This document shows, piece after piece, positions 10,330-20,537 of a stretch of 64,000 nucleotides of DNA. The stretch is from the NCBI GenBank assembly GCA_030429735.1, contig JAUIET010000009.1, positions 144,259 to 208,258 of the forward strand, read 5' to 3'. The notes under the pieces are model-generated. The model was not told the DNA's origin. It did not search any database and saw only the letters and a list, made by a program, of their open reading frames with translations. The position numbers and the translations under genes are program-made. Numbering within the stretch: position 1 is the first letter of the stretch; the number at the start of each line of letters is the position of its first letter. This DNA comes from Gammaproteobacteria bacterium. Lineage in GTDB: Bacteria; Pseudomonadota; Gammaproteobacteria; Pseudomonadales; JAUIET01.

Positions 10330-11607
10330 TCAGGTCTTCCGAGTCCAGCGCTGAAAGTAAGCGGGTTCTTCCGGTAACTCAAGAATTTCTCGTCGCACAA
10401 GATCCAGTGCTAACGCGGAAACTATGGTCTGAAACATTGATCGGTTAACCGGGTAATTAAACTCTCTCGCTTTCAGCTTGCCTTTTTTACCCCAGGCTAT
10501 CCATACCGTGCCTACTGGTTTTTGGTCGGTACCGCCATCAGGTCCGGCAATGCCGGATACGGCAACCGCGTAGTCGGCGTTTGATATTGCCAATACGCCA
10601 GCGGCCATCTCCAGCACGCATTGCTCGCTGACCGCTCCAAACTGTGACAGGGTTTGTTCGCTAACACCGAGCTGGGATTGTTTAATGGCGTTTGAGTAGC
10701 TGACTATGCCTGCTTCAAACACAACAGAACTGCCTGGAACAGAGGTAATCATCGACGCAATCAGGCCGCCTGTACAGGACTCGGCAAGCGCAATTTGCTG
10801 GCCACGCTCGGTCAGACTTTGCACAATCGCCTGAGGCAAGCGCGTCTCGTCGCGGCCCACTACGTAGCTGCCAATCACCTCCAGGAATTTTGCTTCCCAG
10901 TGGTCGCGTTGTTCGTCGCTGCAGCTTGGGTCAACTCTGAGTTTCATTTCTAGCATGGGCGCGCCGGCCCTGAAGCCAATTTCAATATTGTCTGGCCAGT
11001 CAGGGTAGGCATCATCCAGCATTTGTTGCGCGCCTGATTCGCCAAGGCCGAAAGTTTGGTAGCGCAGTATTTGAGGCGCGTGGCCAACCGGATAGTGGGT
11101 GGAAAGCATGGGTACTACTGCGTTGTCTAGCATCGCGCGCAGCTCGCTGGGTACGCCGGGGGTGCACATTACCAGGCAATCATTCAGAGTCAGGGCAAAG
11201 CCGACCGCACTGCCAACCGTGTTGTCAAGCAAGGATACACCTTCAGGTAGAATGGCCTGCTTGAGGTTTGCCTGATTGGCGGTGAAGCCGCGTCCTTCGC
11301 ACCAGGTAACCACATGATGTTTTGCGTCTGCGTGTTCCACCAGTTCTACGCCGGCCGCCTGGGCAAGGGCCTCGGCAGTCAAATCGTCAATAGTAGGGCC
11401 CAGGCCACCATTAACGATTAGCACATCGCTGTCTTTGCTGATGCTGTTGATTTCATCAACCAGTTCCTGCATATCGTCGCCCACGGTCACCTTGCGATCT
11501 ATCCAGTAGCCTTCCCTGAGCAATCGCTGAGCGATCATGGAGGAATTGGAGTCGACGGTGTCGCCGCTCATTATTTCGTTGCCGGTGAGCAATAATTGGA
11601 AACGCAT
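10330..11607 (-). CDS. cinA: CinA family protein: molybdopterin-binding-like plus NMN deamidase domain
   Basis: A 425-residue two-domain CinA protein. The N-terminal MoaB/MogA-like (COG1058) domain begins LLTGNEIMSGDTVDSNSSMI and contains the conserved GGLGPTIDDLTAEALA. The C-terminal PncC domain (residues ~265-420) carries ALAESCTGGLIASMITSVPG and AVSGIAGPDGGTDQKPVGTV, typical of nicotinamide-nucleotide amidohydrolases that recycle pyridine nucleotides. A longer frame reaches 11697, but the ATG at 11607 has GGAGAAG at proper spacing and gives the family N-terminus. It is divergent from the ABC exporter genes. Confidence 0.9.
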   Translation of the reverse strand: MRFQLLLTGNEIMSGDTVDSNSSMIAQRLLREGYWIDRKVTVGDDMQELVDEINSISKDSDVLIVNGGLGPTIDDLTAEALAQAAGVELVEHADAKHHVVTWCEGRGFTANQANLKQAILPEGVSLLDNTVGSAVGFALTLNDCLVMCTPGVPSELRAMLDNAVVPMLSTHYPVGHAPQILRYQTFGLGESGAQQMLDDAYPDWPDNIEIGFRAGAPMLEMKLRVDPSCSDEQRDHWEAKFLEVIGSYVVGRDETRLPQAIVQSLTERGQQIALAESCTGGLIASMITSVPGSSVVFEAGIVSYSNAIKQSQLGVSEQTLSQFGAVSEQCVLEMAAGVLAISNADYAVAVSGIAGPDGGTDQKPVGTVWIAWGKKGKLKAREFNYPVNRSMFQTIVSALALDLVRREILELPEEPAYFQRWTRKT

Positions 11608-11697
11608 GAAAACTTCTCCGGGCAATAGCAGATCACTGCCGCTTAAATGAATTGTATTGCAGTATAATGCCTGATTGTATTCGATTCTGTCAGACAC

Positions 11698-12660
11698 ATG
11701 AGTTCTATTCCTGCACTACGCATTGAGAATTTGCGCAAGGTTTACGATAACGGCTTCGCCGCGCTGAAGGGCATTGATCTGGAGGTGCAGCAGGGCGATT
11801 TTTTTGCGCTTCTGGGGCCTAATGGTGCAGGCAAGTCGACCACGATAGGTATTATCTGCTCCCTGGTGCAGAAAACGGAAGGCACAGTAAAGGTATTCGA
11901 CTACGACATTGATACCGACTTCCCGATGGCCAAGAAGCAATTGGGCGTAGTGCCACAGGAATTTAATTTCAACCATTTCGAAAACGTGATTGATATTGTG
12001 GTTACGCAAGCTGGCTACTACGGATTGCCGCGTGAGCTTGCCCGGCAGCGTGCTGAAAAATACTTACGTTTACTCGACATCTGGGATAAAGCGCATGGCC
12101 CTTCGAGAGCCTTGTCAGGCGGCATGAAACGGCGCCTGATGATTGCCCGTGCGCTTGTGCACGAACCCAGGCTACTTATTCTGGATGAACCCACGGCAGG
12201 CGTTGATATAGAATTGCGCCGCTCCATGTGGGAGTTTCTGCAAGAGGTTAATGCCGCGGGAACGACAATTATTCTGACCACACATTATCTGGAAGAAGCC
12301 GAAAGCTTGTGCCGCAACATTGCGATTATTGATGAAGGCAATATTATTCAAAACTCGTCTATGAGGGATTTGTTACGGCAGTCTAATCTGGAGTCGTTTG
12401 TATTGGATGTGCAGGAAAATTTGCCTGCTCAGCTGGTGCTCGACGGTTTTTCACCGGTTCGAATTGATGATCACAGTCTTGAAGTCAGTGTTGAGCGCGG
12501 CCGTATGAATGATTTGTTTGTGGCGTTAAACGCACTGAACATTCACGTGATCAGTATGCGAAACAAAACCAACCGACTGGAGCAGCTGTTTGTCAGTATG
12601 CTGGAAGATAATGATCGTAAGCTCGCCGCCGAGAGAGCCAAGAGCGGGGCGAGTGCATGA
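11698..12660 (+). CDS. yadG: ABC exporter ATP-binding protein (YadG-like)
   Basis: A 320-residue ABC ATPase. It shows Walker A (GPNGAGKSTT), the signature LSGGMKRRL, Walker B (LLILDEPTAGVD) and the switch histidine in ILTTHYLEEAE. The ~90-residue C-terminal extension is usual for the YadG/DrrA-type exporters. It overlaps the permease gene by 4 bases (ATGA), so the two form one transporter. The substrate is unknown. Confidence 0.9.
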   Translation: MSSIPALRIENLRKVYDNGFAALKGIDLEVQQGDFFALLGPNGAGKSTTIGIICSLVQKTEGTVKVFDYDIDTDFPMAKKQLGVVPQEFNFNHFENVIDIVVTQAGYYGLPRELARQRAEKYLRLLDIWDKAHGPSRALSGGMKRRLMIARALVHEPRLLILDEPTAGVDIELRRSMWEFLQEVNAAGTTIILTTHYLEEAESLCRNIAIIDEGNIIQNSSMRDLLRQSNLESFVLDVQENLPAQLVLDGFSPVRIDDHSLEVSVERGRMNDLFVALNALNIHVISMRNKTNRLEQLFVSMLEDNDRKLAAERAKSGASA

Positions 12661-13430
12661 ACCGACACGAAATTTGGGTGGCGTTCACCACCATACTGGT
12701 TAAAGAAATCCGGCGTTTTATGCGTATCTGGCCGCAAACACTAGTACCGCCAGTGATTACTGTAACCTTGTATTTCATCATTTTCGGAAATCTGATTGGC
12801 AGCCGTATTGGTGAAATGGATGGTTACAGTTACATGGAATTCGTGGTGCCTGGGCTGATCATGATGGGGGTGATCACCAACTCCTATTCCAACGTAGTGT
12901 CGTCGTTTTTTGGTGCCAAGTTTCAACACAGTATTGAAGAATTGATTGTGTCGCCCGTGCCAAACTGGGTCATTCTGGCCGGCTTTGTGATCGGAGGCGT
13001 TACTCGCGGGTTGGCGGTGGGCCTGATTGTCACCTTGATGTCATTGTTTTTCACCAAGCTGCACATCAACAATGTACCTCTGACCATTCTGGTCGCGCTG
13101 CTCACGTCCATCCTGTTCTCCATAGCCGGTTTGATTAATGCGGTGTTCGCGAATAATTTTGATGATATTTCCATCATTCCAACGTTTGTGCTGACGCCAT
13201 TGATCTATCTGGGCGGCGTGTTTTATTCGGTGAGTTTGCTGCCTGAATTTTGGGCTGGCGTATCAAAAATTAATCCCGTGTTGTACATGGTCAATGCATT
13301 TCGGTATGGCGTGCTTGGTATCAGCGACATTTCCGTGGGCTTTGCATTAGCCATGGTGGCAGGGTTCATTGTCGTGGCGTTCAGCTACGCGCTTCATTTG
13401 CTGAATACGGGCACCCGTATTCGCAGTTAA
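12657..13430 (+). CDS. yadH: ABC-2 type permease (YadH-like)
   Basis: A 257-residue membrane protein of the ABC-2 exporter family with about six hydrophobic helices. Family motifs include YMEFVVPGLIMMGVITNSY near the first loop, SVSLLPEFWAGVSKINPVLY, and a terminal FRYGVLGISD. It is the partner of the preceding ATPase. Confidence 0.9.
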   Translation: MNRHEIWVAFTTILVKEIRRFMRIWPQTLVPPVITVTLYFIIFGNLIGSRIGEMDGYSYMEFVVPGLIMMGVITNSYSNVVSSFFGAKFQHSIEELIVSPVPNWVILAGFVIGGVTRGLAVGLIVTLMSLFFTKLHINNVPLTILVALLTSILFSIAGLINAVFANNFDDISIIPTFVLTPLIYLGGVFYSVSLLPEFWAGVSKINPVLYMVNAFRYGVLGISDISVGFALAMVAGFIVVAFSYALHLLNTGTRIRS

Positions 13431-13505
13431 ACAGAGTCGCCGATTGCCGGCGACCGGTCTATACTCGGTTCATATCCTGACTGATTTTTCTTAAGTAACT
13501 CTGTA

Positions 13506-14360
13506 ATGGGTGTTGATCTGGTGAGTAGCAAACAATCCGATTCACTGGGCGAAACCGCACTGGGTAAGAAATCAGAGTACCCCTGCGTGTATACGCCGTC
13601 ACTGTTGCAGGCAATCCCCCGCGATATTACGCGTGAGAACCTGTATCTGTACGGTGATAAGCTGCCATTTACCGGCGTGGATACTTGGAATGCCTATGAG
13701 TTGTCCTGGTTGGACAGTCGCGGTCGGCCGGAAGTAGCGATTGCTGAAATCCAGTTTCCTTGCAGTTCGGCTGCGTTAATAGAATCAAAATCACTCAAAC
13801 TGTACCTTAACTCGTTCAGTGAAACGCGCTTTGGCAGCGCGTATGAAGTACGCCAAACCATGGAGTCTGATCTGTCGGTTAATGCGAAAGCGACTGTTGA
13901 AGTGAAGATTACCGGGCTTGCGCAAGCAAAATTAAGCGTGGGTGGCGTGTTGCCTGGCGACAGCCTTGATGAATTGGAAGTGGCTATCGATACCTACACT
14001 CCGGATGCCGCGTTGCTGTCAGTTGAATTAGGCAGAGAAGCCACAGAAACCCTGCACACTGATTTGTTTCGCTCTGTGTGCCCGGTAACCGGCCAGCCGG
14101 ACTGGGCAAGCCTGGTTATTGCGTACAGTGGTCAAGCCATCAAACACGAAGGCCTGCTTCGTTATCTGGTGTCATACCGGCGCCATCCCGCGTTTCATGA
14201 ACAATGCATAGAAAAAATCTTTCTCGATGTGATGCAGGCAGCCGCACCTGAGAAACTCACAGTGTACGGTCGTTTTCTGCGCAGGGGTGGAATGGATATC
14301 AACCCACTTCGTACAAATGATGCAACGTCTTACGATAATGTCCGTTTGATTCGTCAATAA
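13506..14360 (+). CDS. queF: NADPH-dependent 7-cyano-7-deazaguanine reductase (QueF, long form)
   Basis: A 284-residue enzyme that reduces preQ0 to preQ1 in queuosine biosynthesis. It is the long, two-T-fold form typical of gammaproteobacteria. The QueF motif ESKSLKLYLNSF is at residues ~93-104, and the catalytic cysteine is in SVCPVTGQPDWAS (Cys192). The start ATG at 13506 gives a family-length protein. It is monocistronic here; a strong hairpin lies ~300 bases downstream. Confidence 0.95.
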   Translation: MGVDLVSSKQSDSLGETALGKKSEYPCVYTPSLLQAIPRDITRENLYLYGDKLPFTGVDTWNAYELSWLDSRGRPEVAIAEIQFPCSSAALIESKSLKLYLNSFSETRFGSAYEVRQTMESDLSVNAKATVEVKITGLAQAKLSVGGVLPGDSLDELEVAIDTYTPDAALLSVELGREATETLHTDLFRSVCPVTGQPDWASLVIAYSGQAIKHEGLLRYLVSYRRHPAFHEQCIEKIFLDVMQAAAPEKLTVYGRFLRRGGMDINPLRTNDATSYDNVRLIRQ

Positions 14361-14571
14361 CAGCAATACCGCGATTCGTGGTTGTGCGTTTTATGTACAC
14401 CTCTGTGTACGATATGTCGTAGATGCATGTCAGAACATGCCCCGTCATTGATCTGTGCGATAAGCCCAACACTCTGATTTATAAAGAATTTATTCGTTTA
14501 TCTTCGAATGCTACCGGCGATCAGGTAAGCACTTTAGTTTGCAAAATCTAACAAATCTGTAGAGTAGGCAC
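14361..14571. other. intergenic region after queF
   Basis: Contains no convincing reading frame. It includes a dyad GTACACCTCTGTGTAC near 14395 that could be a weak terminator or an operator, and an A/T-rich stretch before the candidate small RNA. A GGTAAGC at 14524 loosely resembles half of a GacA/UvrY upstream site, but the other half is not matched. Confidence 0.4.
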
Positions 14572-14690
14572 TGTCAAACGGAGTTACCCACCAAGGCATG
14601 GATGCGGTGGTCAGAACAGGGAAGTTTGGCGCTCCAGCATGATCGGCTGGAAATAGAAGGGGTTGCATGGACGCAACCCCTTCGCTTTAT
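14572..14690 (+). ncRNA. candidate Csr/Rsm-type small RNA (RsmZ-like)
   Basis: About 120 bases with five GGA triplets (14580, 14600, 14620, 14649 and 14669), ending in a strong hairpin. Two of the GGA triplets sit in hairpin loops: CCACC...GGTGG (14588-14610) encloses one, and the terminator loop ATGGAC holds another. RNAs of the CsrB/RsmZ class sequester CsrA/RsmA through looped GGA motifs. In pseudomonads rsmZ lies next to fdxA, followed by mutS and recA; the same neighbours occur here. A weak -10 (TAGAGT, 14560) fits a start near 14572. Homology is not proven; both ends are estimates. Confidence 0.4.
14656..14690 (+). terminator. hairpin terminator between queF and fdxA
   Basis: Perfect 11-base stem GAAGGGGTTGC / GCAACCCCTTC (14656-14666 and 14673-14683) with loop ATGGAC, followed by GCTTTAT. 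The T-tract is short but the stem is strong. It would end the candidate sRNA and any queF read-through. Confidence 0.7.
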
Positions 14691-14757
14691 GTACGGCACA
14701 TTCGGAAGACGCAATGCACTGGAAAGCTTGCTGGGCCGGCTTTGCCGCGAGAGGAAC

Positions 14758-15081
14758 CTAGCGTTCCAGTAGTTTCAACTTGTCAGGTACGCCGGCCCAT
14801 TCTTCAGCATCGTCCGGAGCGGGCTTCATCTCGGTAATGTTCGGCCACACTTCGGCCAACTCGGCGTTCAGCTCCAGGAACTGCTGCTGATCTTCCGGTA
14901 ACTCATCTTCAGAGAAAATGGCGTCAACAGGGCATTCCGGCTCACAAAGCGCGCAATCAATGCACTCGTCGGGATGAATTACGAGCATGTTTGGACCTTC
15001 ATAAAAACAGTCCACAGGGCAGACTTCCACACAGTCTGTGTGCTTGCACTTGATGCAATCTTCGCCAACGATAAATGTCAT
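14758..15081 (-). CDS. fdxA: 7Fe-type ferredoxin (FdxA)
   Basis: A 107-residue ferredoxin with N-terminal cluster ligands in [17 protein letters not shown] and a second set in [15 protein letters not shown], the pattern of [3Fe-4S][4Fe-4S] ferredoxins. The acidic C-terminal extension is normal for the FdxA family of gammaproteobacteria. Cytoplasmic electron carrier. It lies downstream of mutS on the same strand, 121 bases away. Confidence 0.95.
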   Translation of the reverse strand: MTFIVGEDCIKCKHTDCVEVCPVDCFYEGPNMLVIHPDECIDCALCEPECPVDAIFSEDELPEDQQQFLELNAELAEVWPNITEMKPAPDDAEEWAGVPDKLKLLER

Positions 15082-15202
15082 GGTGGTTTGAGCCTTGGGT
15101 TGATCATGGGCGCCAACCTAAGTCGGCAGCGTAAAAACGAAATTCTAGCACTAAATCAGAAGGATACAAAAGTTGAGCATGGCTATAAGCATATATCTGC
15201 GA

Positions 15203-17860
15203 TTACAATTTGCGTAGCTTCTGTTGCAATTCGTAAGCGAAATCCAGCGCTTCTCTGGGGCTCATGTCGTCGGGTGACAGACTGTCCTGCAACTCGGTAA
15301 CCAATAAGTCGGCCTTGCTTGGAGCCGGCGTTGCGATGTTGTTGCTTGCAAACAGCTCATTCTGCAAAGGTGCTTGTACGTGCCCAGAAGACTGTGATTC
15401 CAGTTCGCGCAATTTTTGCCGCGCGGTACGGATTACGCTGCCGGGAATGCCGGCCAGTTTGGCAACGTGTACGCCGTAGCTCTGGTTTGCGGGGCCTTCC
15501 TGAACACTGTGCAGAAAAACAATGTTGTCGTCGTACTCGCTGGCATCGAGATGCACATTTCGCACCGCTGCAAAATCATCAGCCAGCGCGGTCAGTTCGA
15601 AGTAGTGAGTGGCAAACAGTGTGTAGGCCCGCAGCTGATCAATGATTTCCACAGCGCAGGCATAGGCCAGTGCCAGGCCATCAAAGGTGCTGGTTCCGCG
15701 GCCGATTTCGTCCATCAGCACCAGGCTTCGATCGGTGGCGTTGTTGAGAATGGTCGCCGCCTCAGTCATTTCAACCATAAAGGTTGAGCGCCCACCGGCC
15801 AGATCATCAGAGGACCCGATGCGCGTAAAGATCTGGTCGAACACGCCCAGTTCGGTTTTCTCTGCCGGTACAAAACAACCAATATGAGCGAGCAGTACAA
15901 TGATCGCTGTTTGGCGCATATAGGTTGATTTACCGCCCATGTTTGGCCCGGTGATCACCAGCATCCGGCGCTCGGGGTGTAAGCGCAGGTCGTTGGCAAC
16001 GAAAGGCTCGTTGCTGACTTGTTCGACCACCAGGTGGCGGCCCTGGCTGATAAGCAATTGTGACTGTTTGCCAAATTGCGGGCGGGTAAGATGCAGGCTG
16101 ACACTGCGTTCGGCAAGATTGGCCAGAACGTCCAGTTCCGCCAGCGCGCTGGCGCTGGTCTGCAGGCTCGTCAGGTGCTCGTTCAGGGTATCCAGCAACT
16201 GCTCGTACAGCATTTTTTCGCGTGCCAGCGCCCGCGCCTTGCTGCTCAAGGCTTTGTCTTCAAACTCTTTCAACTCAGGAGTGATAAAACGCTCGGCGTT
16301 CTTTAGCGTTTGACGGCGCACGTAACTGGCGGGCGCGTTATCGGATTGGGCACGGGAAATCTCAATGTAGTAGCCGTGCACCCGGTTGTAGCCAACTTTG
16401 AGCGTACTGATTCCAGTCTGCTCGCGCTCTCGTTGTTCTATGGCCAATAAAACGTCGCTGGCGTTGGTGCTGATGGCGCGTAGCTCATCCAGTTCGTGGT
16501 CATACCCCTCGGCAATCACGCCGCCGTCGCGTATTACCATCGGCGGGTTATCTATCAACGCCTGATTCAACTGGTCGGCCAGCGACGGATACTCCTGTAC
16601 CTGGTCGCTCAATGCCCGCAGGTGGTCGTTTTCCGCTGGGATGCTTGTTCGCAGTTCAGGCAGCGCAGCCAGACAAATGCTTAATTTGCTCAAGTCTCTG
16701 GGTCTGGCGGAACGCAGCGCGACGCGCGCCAGAATTCGCTCGAGATCGCCGATTGACTGAGTACGGGATTGCAAGGCCTCGAAACGATAGTTCGCGCTCA
16801 GATCGGTGATCGCAGACTGACGGCGCTCTATCGCTTGTATGTCTGACAAGGGCTTATGCAGCCAGCGACTCAGCAGCCGGCTGCCCATTGGGCATTTGGT
16901 TTTATCGAGCACGGCCATAATGGTGTTATCGCGGCCGCCGGCCAGGTTCTGGTCTATTTCCAGATTGCGGCGGGTAGAAGCATCCAGCCGCAAACCCTCG
17001 CTGCTGCTCTCGATAACAATTCTATTGATATGCGGTAAAGCTGCGCGTTGGGTGCTTTGCGTGTAACTGAGCAAACTGCCGGCTGCCTGGATTAACACTT
17101 GATGTTCCGCAGAATCACTCAAGCCAAAGCCGCTCAGATTGCGAGTGGCAAATTGTTCGCACAGAATACGCTCACAGGTATCTGTTTCAAAATCCCAGGG
17201 CGGGCGCGGGCGCACGCTGCGGCACATTCTGTTGAACGCGGCAATATCGAGTTGAGCTTCTTGCTCTTCATTGAACAGCAGCTCAGCCGGCGCCAGTCTT
17301 TGCAGCTCAGCCAGGCCAGAGCTTTCGCCTGTGGCAGACAGAACCGCAAGACGACCACTGCTGATGTCCAGGCTTGCCAGGCCAAACTGGTCGCGCCGGC
17401 GCACAACGGCAACCAGCAAATTATCCTGGCGCTCTTCGAGAAACGCCTCATCACTCACTGTGCCCGGTGTGATAACCCGTACCACCTTGCGTTCCACCGG
17501 ACCTTTGCTGGTGGCAGGGTCGCCAATTTGCTCGCAAATGGCAACCGATTGACCCAGGCGAATTAATTTCCCAAGGTACGATTCAGCCGCATGATAAGGG
17601 ATGCCGGCCATTGGGATGGGCTCGCCTTGCGATTTACCCCGCGCAGTTAGCGTTATGTCCAGTAGCTCTGCGGCGAGCTTGGCGTCGTCAAAAAACAATT
17701 CGTAAAAGTCGCCCATGCGATAAAACACAAGCTCATCAATATGCTGCGACTTGATCTTCAAGTACTGCTGCATCATTGGTGTGTGTTCTTGGCTGCTGCT
17801 GGACAAGGTCTTGTGGCTGTTGCGAATTCCGGTCGCGCATTGTAACTCAGTACTATTCAC
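15203..17860 (-). CDS. mutS: DNA mismatch repair protein MutS
   Basis: Recognises mispaired bases and recruits MutL. The mismatch-wedge motif is in [15 protein letters not shown]. The core and clamp domains follow, then the ATPase with Walker A ([14 protein letters not shown]), Walker B ([17 protein letters not shown]) and the family's ATHYFELT. The N-terminal [12 protein letters not shown] is conserved in the family, so translation must begin upstream of it. The open frame runs to 17992, but that would pass the recA SOS box. The GTG at 17860 (885 residues) is my choice; a TTG at 17806 is an alternative. Confidence 0.93.
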   Translation of the reverse strand: MNSTELQCATGIRNSHKTLSSSSQEHTPMMQQYLKIKSQHIDELVFYRMGDFYELFFDDAKLAAELLDITLTARGKSQGEPIPMAGIPYHAAESYLGKLIRLGQSVAICEQIGDPATSKGPVERKVVRVITPGTVSDEAFLEERQDNLLVAVVRRRDQFGLASLDISSGRLAVLSATGESSGLAELQRLAPAELLFNEEQEAQLDIAAFNRMCRSVRPRPPWDFETDTCERILCEQFATRNLSGFGLSDSAEHQVLIQAAGSLLSYTQSTQRAALPHINRIVIESSSEGLRLDASTRRNLEIDQNLAGGRDNTIMAVLDKTKCPMGSRLLSRWLHKPLSDIQAIERRQSAITDLSANYRFEALQSRTQSIGDLERILARVALRSARPRDLSKLSICLAALPELRTSIPAENDHLRALSDQVQEYPSLADQLNQALIDNPPMVIRDGGVIAEGYDHELDELRAISTNASDVLLAIEQREREQTGISTLKVGYNRVHGYYIEISRAQSDNAPASYVRRQTLKNAERFITPELKEFEDKALSSKARALAREKMLYEQLLDTLNEHLTSLQTSASALAELDVLANLAERSVSLHLTRPQFGKQSQLLISQGRHLVVEQVSNEPFVANDLRLHPERRMLVITGPNMGGKSTYMRQTAIIVLLAHIGCFVPAEKTELGVFDQIFTRIGSSDDLAGGRSTFMVEMTEAATILNNATDRSLVLMDEIGRGTSTFDGLALAYACAVEIIDQLRAYTLFATHYFELTALADDFAAVRNVHLDASEYDDNIVFLHSVQEGPANQSYGVHVAKLAGIPGSVIRTARQKLRELESQSSGHVQAPLQNELFASNNIATPAPSKADLLVTELQDSLSPDDMSPREALDFAYELQQKLRKL

Positions 17861-17909
17861 AATTCGCGCAAGAAGACATTTCAAAGGGGGTAGACAGGAA
17901 TTTCGAATA

Positions 17910-17925
17910 CTGATTAAATATACAG
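17910..17925. promoter_or_regulatory. LexA (SOS) box upstream of recA
   Basis: CTGATTAAATATACAG matches the gammaproteobacterial LexA consensus CTG-N10-CAG, with an A/T-rich centre. It is 135 bases before the recA start, so recA (and recX) should be SOS-induced. Confidence 0.85.
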
Positions 17926-18060
17926 GTGTTTTGCGATTGTGGCTTTGCGCAATGCAGTGCAAAAAAAGTGCACTGCGGCTCAAAGGAGGCAAGGAAAGCC
18001 TTTTACCTCACAACCCAGGTCAGAATACAAGCGAACAAACTTGAACACATGGAGATTCCT

Positions 18061-19107
18061 ATGAGCACTGACAGTAACAAAGATAAGGCACTTGACGCAG
18101 CACTGGCACAGATAGAACGCCAGTTTGGTAAAGGCACCGTAATGCGTATGGGCGAAGAGCCCCGCGTTGCAATGCCCTCTATTTCCACCGGCTCGCTAGG
18201 CCTGGATGTTGCACTGGGTATAGGCGGTTTGCCGAAAGGTCGAATTTGCGAGATTTACGGCCCCGAGTCGTCAGGTAAGACAACGCTGACATTGCAAGTG
18301 ATTGCTGAATGCCAGAAAGCGGGCGGCAACGCTGCGTTTATCGACGCAGAACACGCGCTCGACCCGATTTATGCGGAAAAGCTGGGCGTCAATATTGATG
18401 ATTTGATTGTGTCTCAGCCGGATACCGGTGAGCAGGCCCTGGAAGTGACCGATATGCTGGTTCGCTCAGGCGCTATTGATGTATTGGTGGTTGATTCAGT
18501 GGCAGCACTGACTCCGAAGGCTGAAATTGAAGGCGACATGGGCGACTCGCACATGGGCTTGCAAGCCCGTCTGCTGAGTCAGGCCATGCGCAAGATTACA
18601 GGTAACATCAAGCAAGCCAACTGCCTGGTCATCTTCATCAACCAGATTCGAATGAAGATTGGCGTGATGTTTGGCAGCCCGGAAACCACCACCGGTGGTA
18701 ATGCGCTTAAATTCTACTCGTCCGTTCGGCTTGATATTCGCCGTATTGGTGCCGTGAAAGATGGTGACGAAGTTGTGGGTAATGAAACTCGGGTTAAAGT
18801 GGTTAAGAACAAAGTCTCTCCGCCGTTTCGTCAGGCCGAATTCCAGATTTTGTACGGCCAGGGCATAAACCGTCTGGGTGAGGTGATTGACCTGGGTGTT
18901 AAGCAGGGTCTGGTAGATAAATCCGGTGCCTGGTATGCGTACAAAGGCGACAAGATTGGCCAGGGTAAAGCCAATGCTGCGAAATTCCTGGCTGAAAACC
19001 CTTCAATTGCCACGGAAATAGAAGGGCAAATTCGTCAGCAGTTATTAGGTACGCTGGTAGAAGCTGAGGATGAGGAAGATAACAACGTTGTTCCGTTAGA
19101 AGCCTGA
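18061..19107 (+). CDS. recA: recombinase RecA
   Basis: A 348-residue strand-exchange protein and LexA co-protease. It shows Walker A (GPESSGKTT), [23 protein letters not shown]-binding loop 1 ([23 protein letters not shown]) and [20 protein letters not shown]. The frame is open further upstream, but the ATG at 18061 is preceded by GGAG and gives the standard N-terminus. The upstream SOS box and the one-base stop/start overlap with recX define an SOS operon. Confidence 0.97.
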   Translation: MSTDSNKDKALDAALAQIERQFGKGTVMRMGEEPRVAMPSISTGSLGLDVALGIGGLPKGRICEIYGPESSGKTTLTLQVIAECQKAGGNAAFIDAEHALDPIYAEKLGVNIDDLIVSQPDTGEQALEVTDMLVRSGAIDVLVVDSVAALTPKAEIEGDMGDSHMGLQARLLSQAMRKITGNIKQANCLVIFINQIRMKIGVMFGSPETTTGGNALKFYSSVRLDIRRIGAVKDGDEVVGNETRVKVVKNKVSPPFRQAEFQILYGQGINRLGEVIDLGVKQGLVDKSGAWYAYKGDKIGQGKANAAKFLAENPSIATEIEGQIRQQLLGTLVEAEDEEDNNVVPLEA

Positions 19108-19664
19108 TGGAAGCGCCAAATCTGAGCTGTGAGCCTGAGTTGGGCTTCAGCTCAGGCTCTGAGCAGTGCGGCAGCGTTGACGAAACCTTGGATCTGCGCC
19201 GGGCCTGTATTGATTTGTTGGCCAGACGAGAGCATTCCTGTCTTGAGTTGCGCCGTAAAATGACACGCAAATTCAAACAGCGATTCAGCGCAGAACAAAT
19301 TGAACAGGCAATTGAAACGCTGGCGGCGGAAGGCTTGCAAAGTGATTTGCGGTTTACTGAGAGCTTCACGCGTGCCAAGTATGAACGCGGTGACGGTCCT
19401 TATAAAATAAAAGCGGCATTGCAAGAGCGCGGTGTGCACAGCGGTTTGATCGAGCAAGCGCTTGCAGACGAGCAACTCGATTGGCAGCGCCGCGCGCTGT
19501 TACTTTATAAACGTCGCTTCCCGGCTGTGAACGAAACGCTTGATAATCAAGATGAGTCCAGCAGTGAATACAGTGATATGCGCTTAAAACAGCGAGCCAA
19601 GGAAATGCGGTTTCTGCAATCACGTGGTTTTCCCAAAGACATTATTTATTCGGTACTTGGTTGA
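19107..19664 (+). CDS. recX: RecA regulatory protein RecX
   Basis: A 185-residue helical protein that binds RecA filaments and limits their extension. Family features are RRACIDLLARREHSCLELRR, SDLRFTESFTRAKYERGDGP and the C-terminal KEMRFLQSRGFPKDIIYSVL. The start overlaps the recA stop (TGATG), so it is translationally coupled. Slightly longer than the usual ~150 residues because of extra N-terminal residues. Confidence 0.93.
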   Translation: MEAPNLSCEPELGFSSGSEQCGSVDETLDLRRACIDLLARREHSCLELRRKMTRKFKQRFSAEQIEQAIETLAAEGLQSDLRFTESFTRAKYERGDGPYKIKAALQERGVHSGLIEQALADEQLDWQRRALLLYKRRFPAVNETLDNQDESSSEYSDMRLKQRAKEMRFLQSRGFPKDIIYSVLG

Positions 19665-19716
19665 GAAGCGCTAAAGCACTACACTAGTGCTATCCTTTTC
19701 TAGCGGTTAGGCCACC

Positions 19717-20145
19717 ATGAAGCTAAACGACCCCTACGATACAAACAACGTATTTGCGAAAATTCTTCGTGACGAAATGCCATCGGTCAAAGTCTTCGAG
19801 GATGATAAAACACTGGCATTTATGGATGTAATGCCACAGGCCCCTGGGCATGTTCTGGTTATTCCAAAAAGTCCGGCGGCGAATGTGTTGACGTTAGATC
19901 CCGACTATGCAGCGGCAATGATGCTCACGGCACAAAAGGTTGGTAAAGCAGTACAACAAGCCACACAAGCCGAGGGCTTTATGCTGGCACAATTGAATGG
20001 CGCCGCTGCAGGGCAAACCGTGTTTCATATTCATATGCACATCATTCCTCGCGAAGGCGGTGTTGATATGAAACTGCACGCACGGGATATGGCCGATATG
20101 AGCGAGCTGGAAGCTATGGCGGTTAAGATTCGTGAGTGTTTGTGA
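19717..20145 (+). CDS. HIT family nucleotide hydrolase/transferase
   Basis: A 142-residue histidine-triad protein with the catalytic FHIHMHIIPR (H-x-H-x-H). Family members hydrolyse nucleoside phosphoramidates or dinucleoside polyphosphates; the exact substrate cannot be told. It is followed with overlap by a cupin gene, suggesting co-translation. Confidence 0.9.
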   Translation: MKLNDPYDTNNVFAKILRDEMPSVKVFEDDKTLAFMDVMPQAPGHVLVIPKSPAANVLTLDPDYAAAMMLTAQKVGKAVQQATQAEGFMLAQLNGAAAGQTVFHIHMHIIPREGGVDMKLHARDMADMSELEAMAVKIRECL

Positions 20146-20531
20146 GCTTATCGCTTAAGTCTGGTGTACTTCGTGGCAGCGAGAACGCCGAATTTGAAAC
20201 GGAAGAACGTTGCTTTATTACCGAAGTGGCGAATGATGTTAACGACCCGGAGTTGTCGATTGCATTAGCACGTGTGAAACCTGGTGTTACCACGGCCTGG
20301 CACCGAGTAAGAGCCACTGCTGAGAGGTACCTCATTGTTCAGGGTTCTGGGTTTGTTGAAGTTGGCGATTGTGTTGCAGAACACGTAGCCCGAGGAGACG
20401 TGGTTCGAATTGAGCCAGACCAGTTGCAACGCATTCGCAATACCGGCGCGGAAGATTTGTTGTTTTACGCGATTTGCACGCCACGCTTTGAGCCGAATAA
20501 TTACGTGCACGAAGACTGTGTGGCGGAATAA
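20142..20531 (+). CDS. cupin domain protein
   Basis: A ~130-residue single-domain cupin. Cupin motif 1 is partly visible (KPGVTTAWHRVRATAERYLIVQG) and motif 2 is degenerate. Translation probably starts at the GTG at 20142 overlapping the HIT stop (GTGA); a GTG at 20136 is an alternative. Function unknown; cupins bind metals or small ligands. Confidence 0.75.
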   Translation: MSLSLKSGVLRGSENAEFETEERCFITEVANDVNDPELSIALARVKPGVTTAWHRVRATAERYLIVQGSGFVEVGDCVAEHVARGDVVRIEPDQLQRIRNTGAEDLLFYAICTPRFEPNNYVHEDCVAE

Positions 20532-20537
20532 TTCGCC

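Noticed and set aside
17861..17992. Extended N-terminus of MutS up to 17992
   Set aside because: It would run over the recA SOS box and adds residues not seen in the family.
17926..18060. Extended N-terminus of RecA from 17926
   Set aside because: The standard RecA N-terminus begins at 18061 with a good ribosome-binding site; the upstream part is leader.
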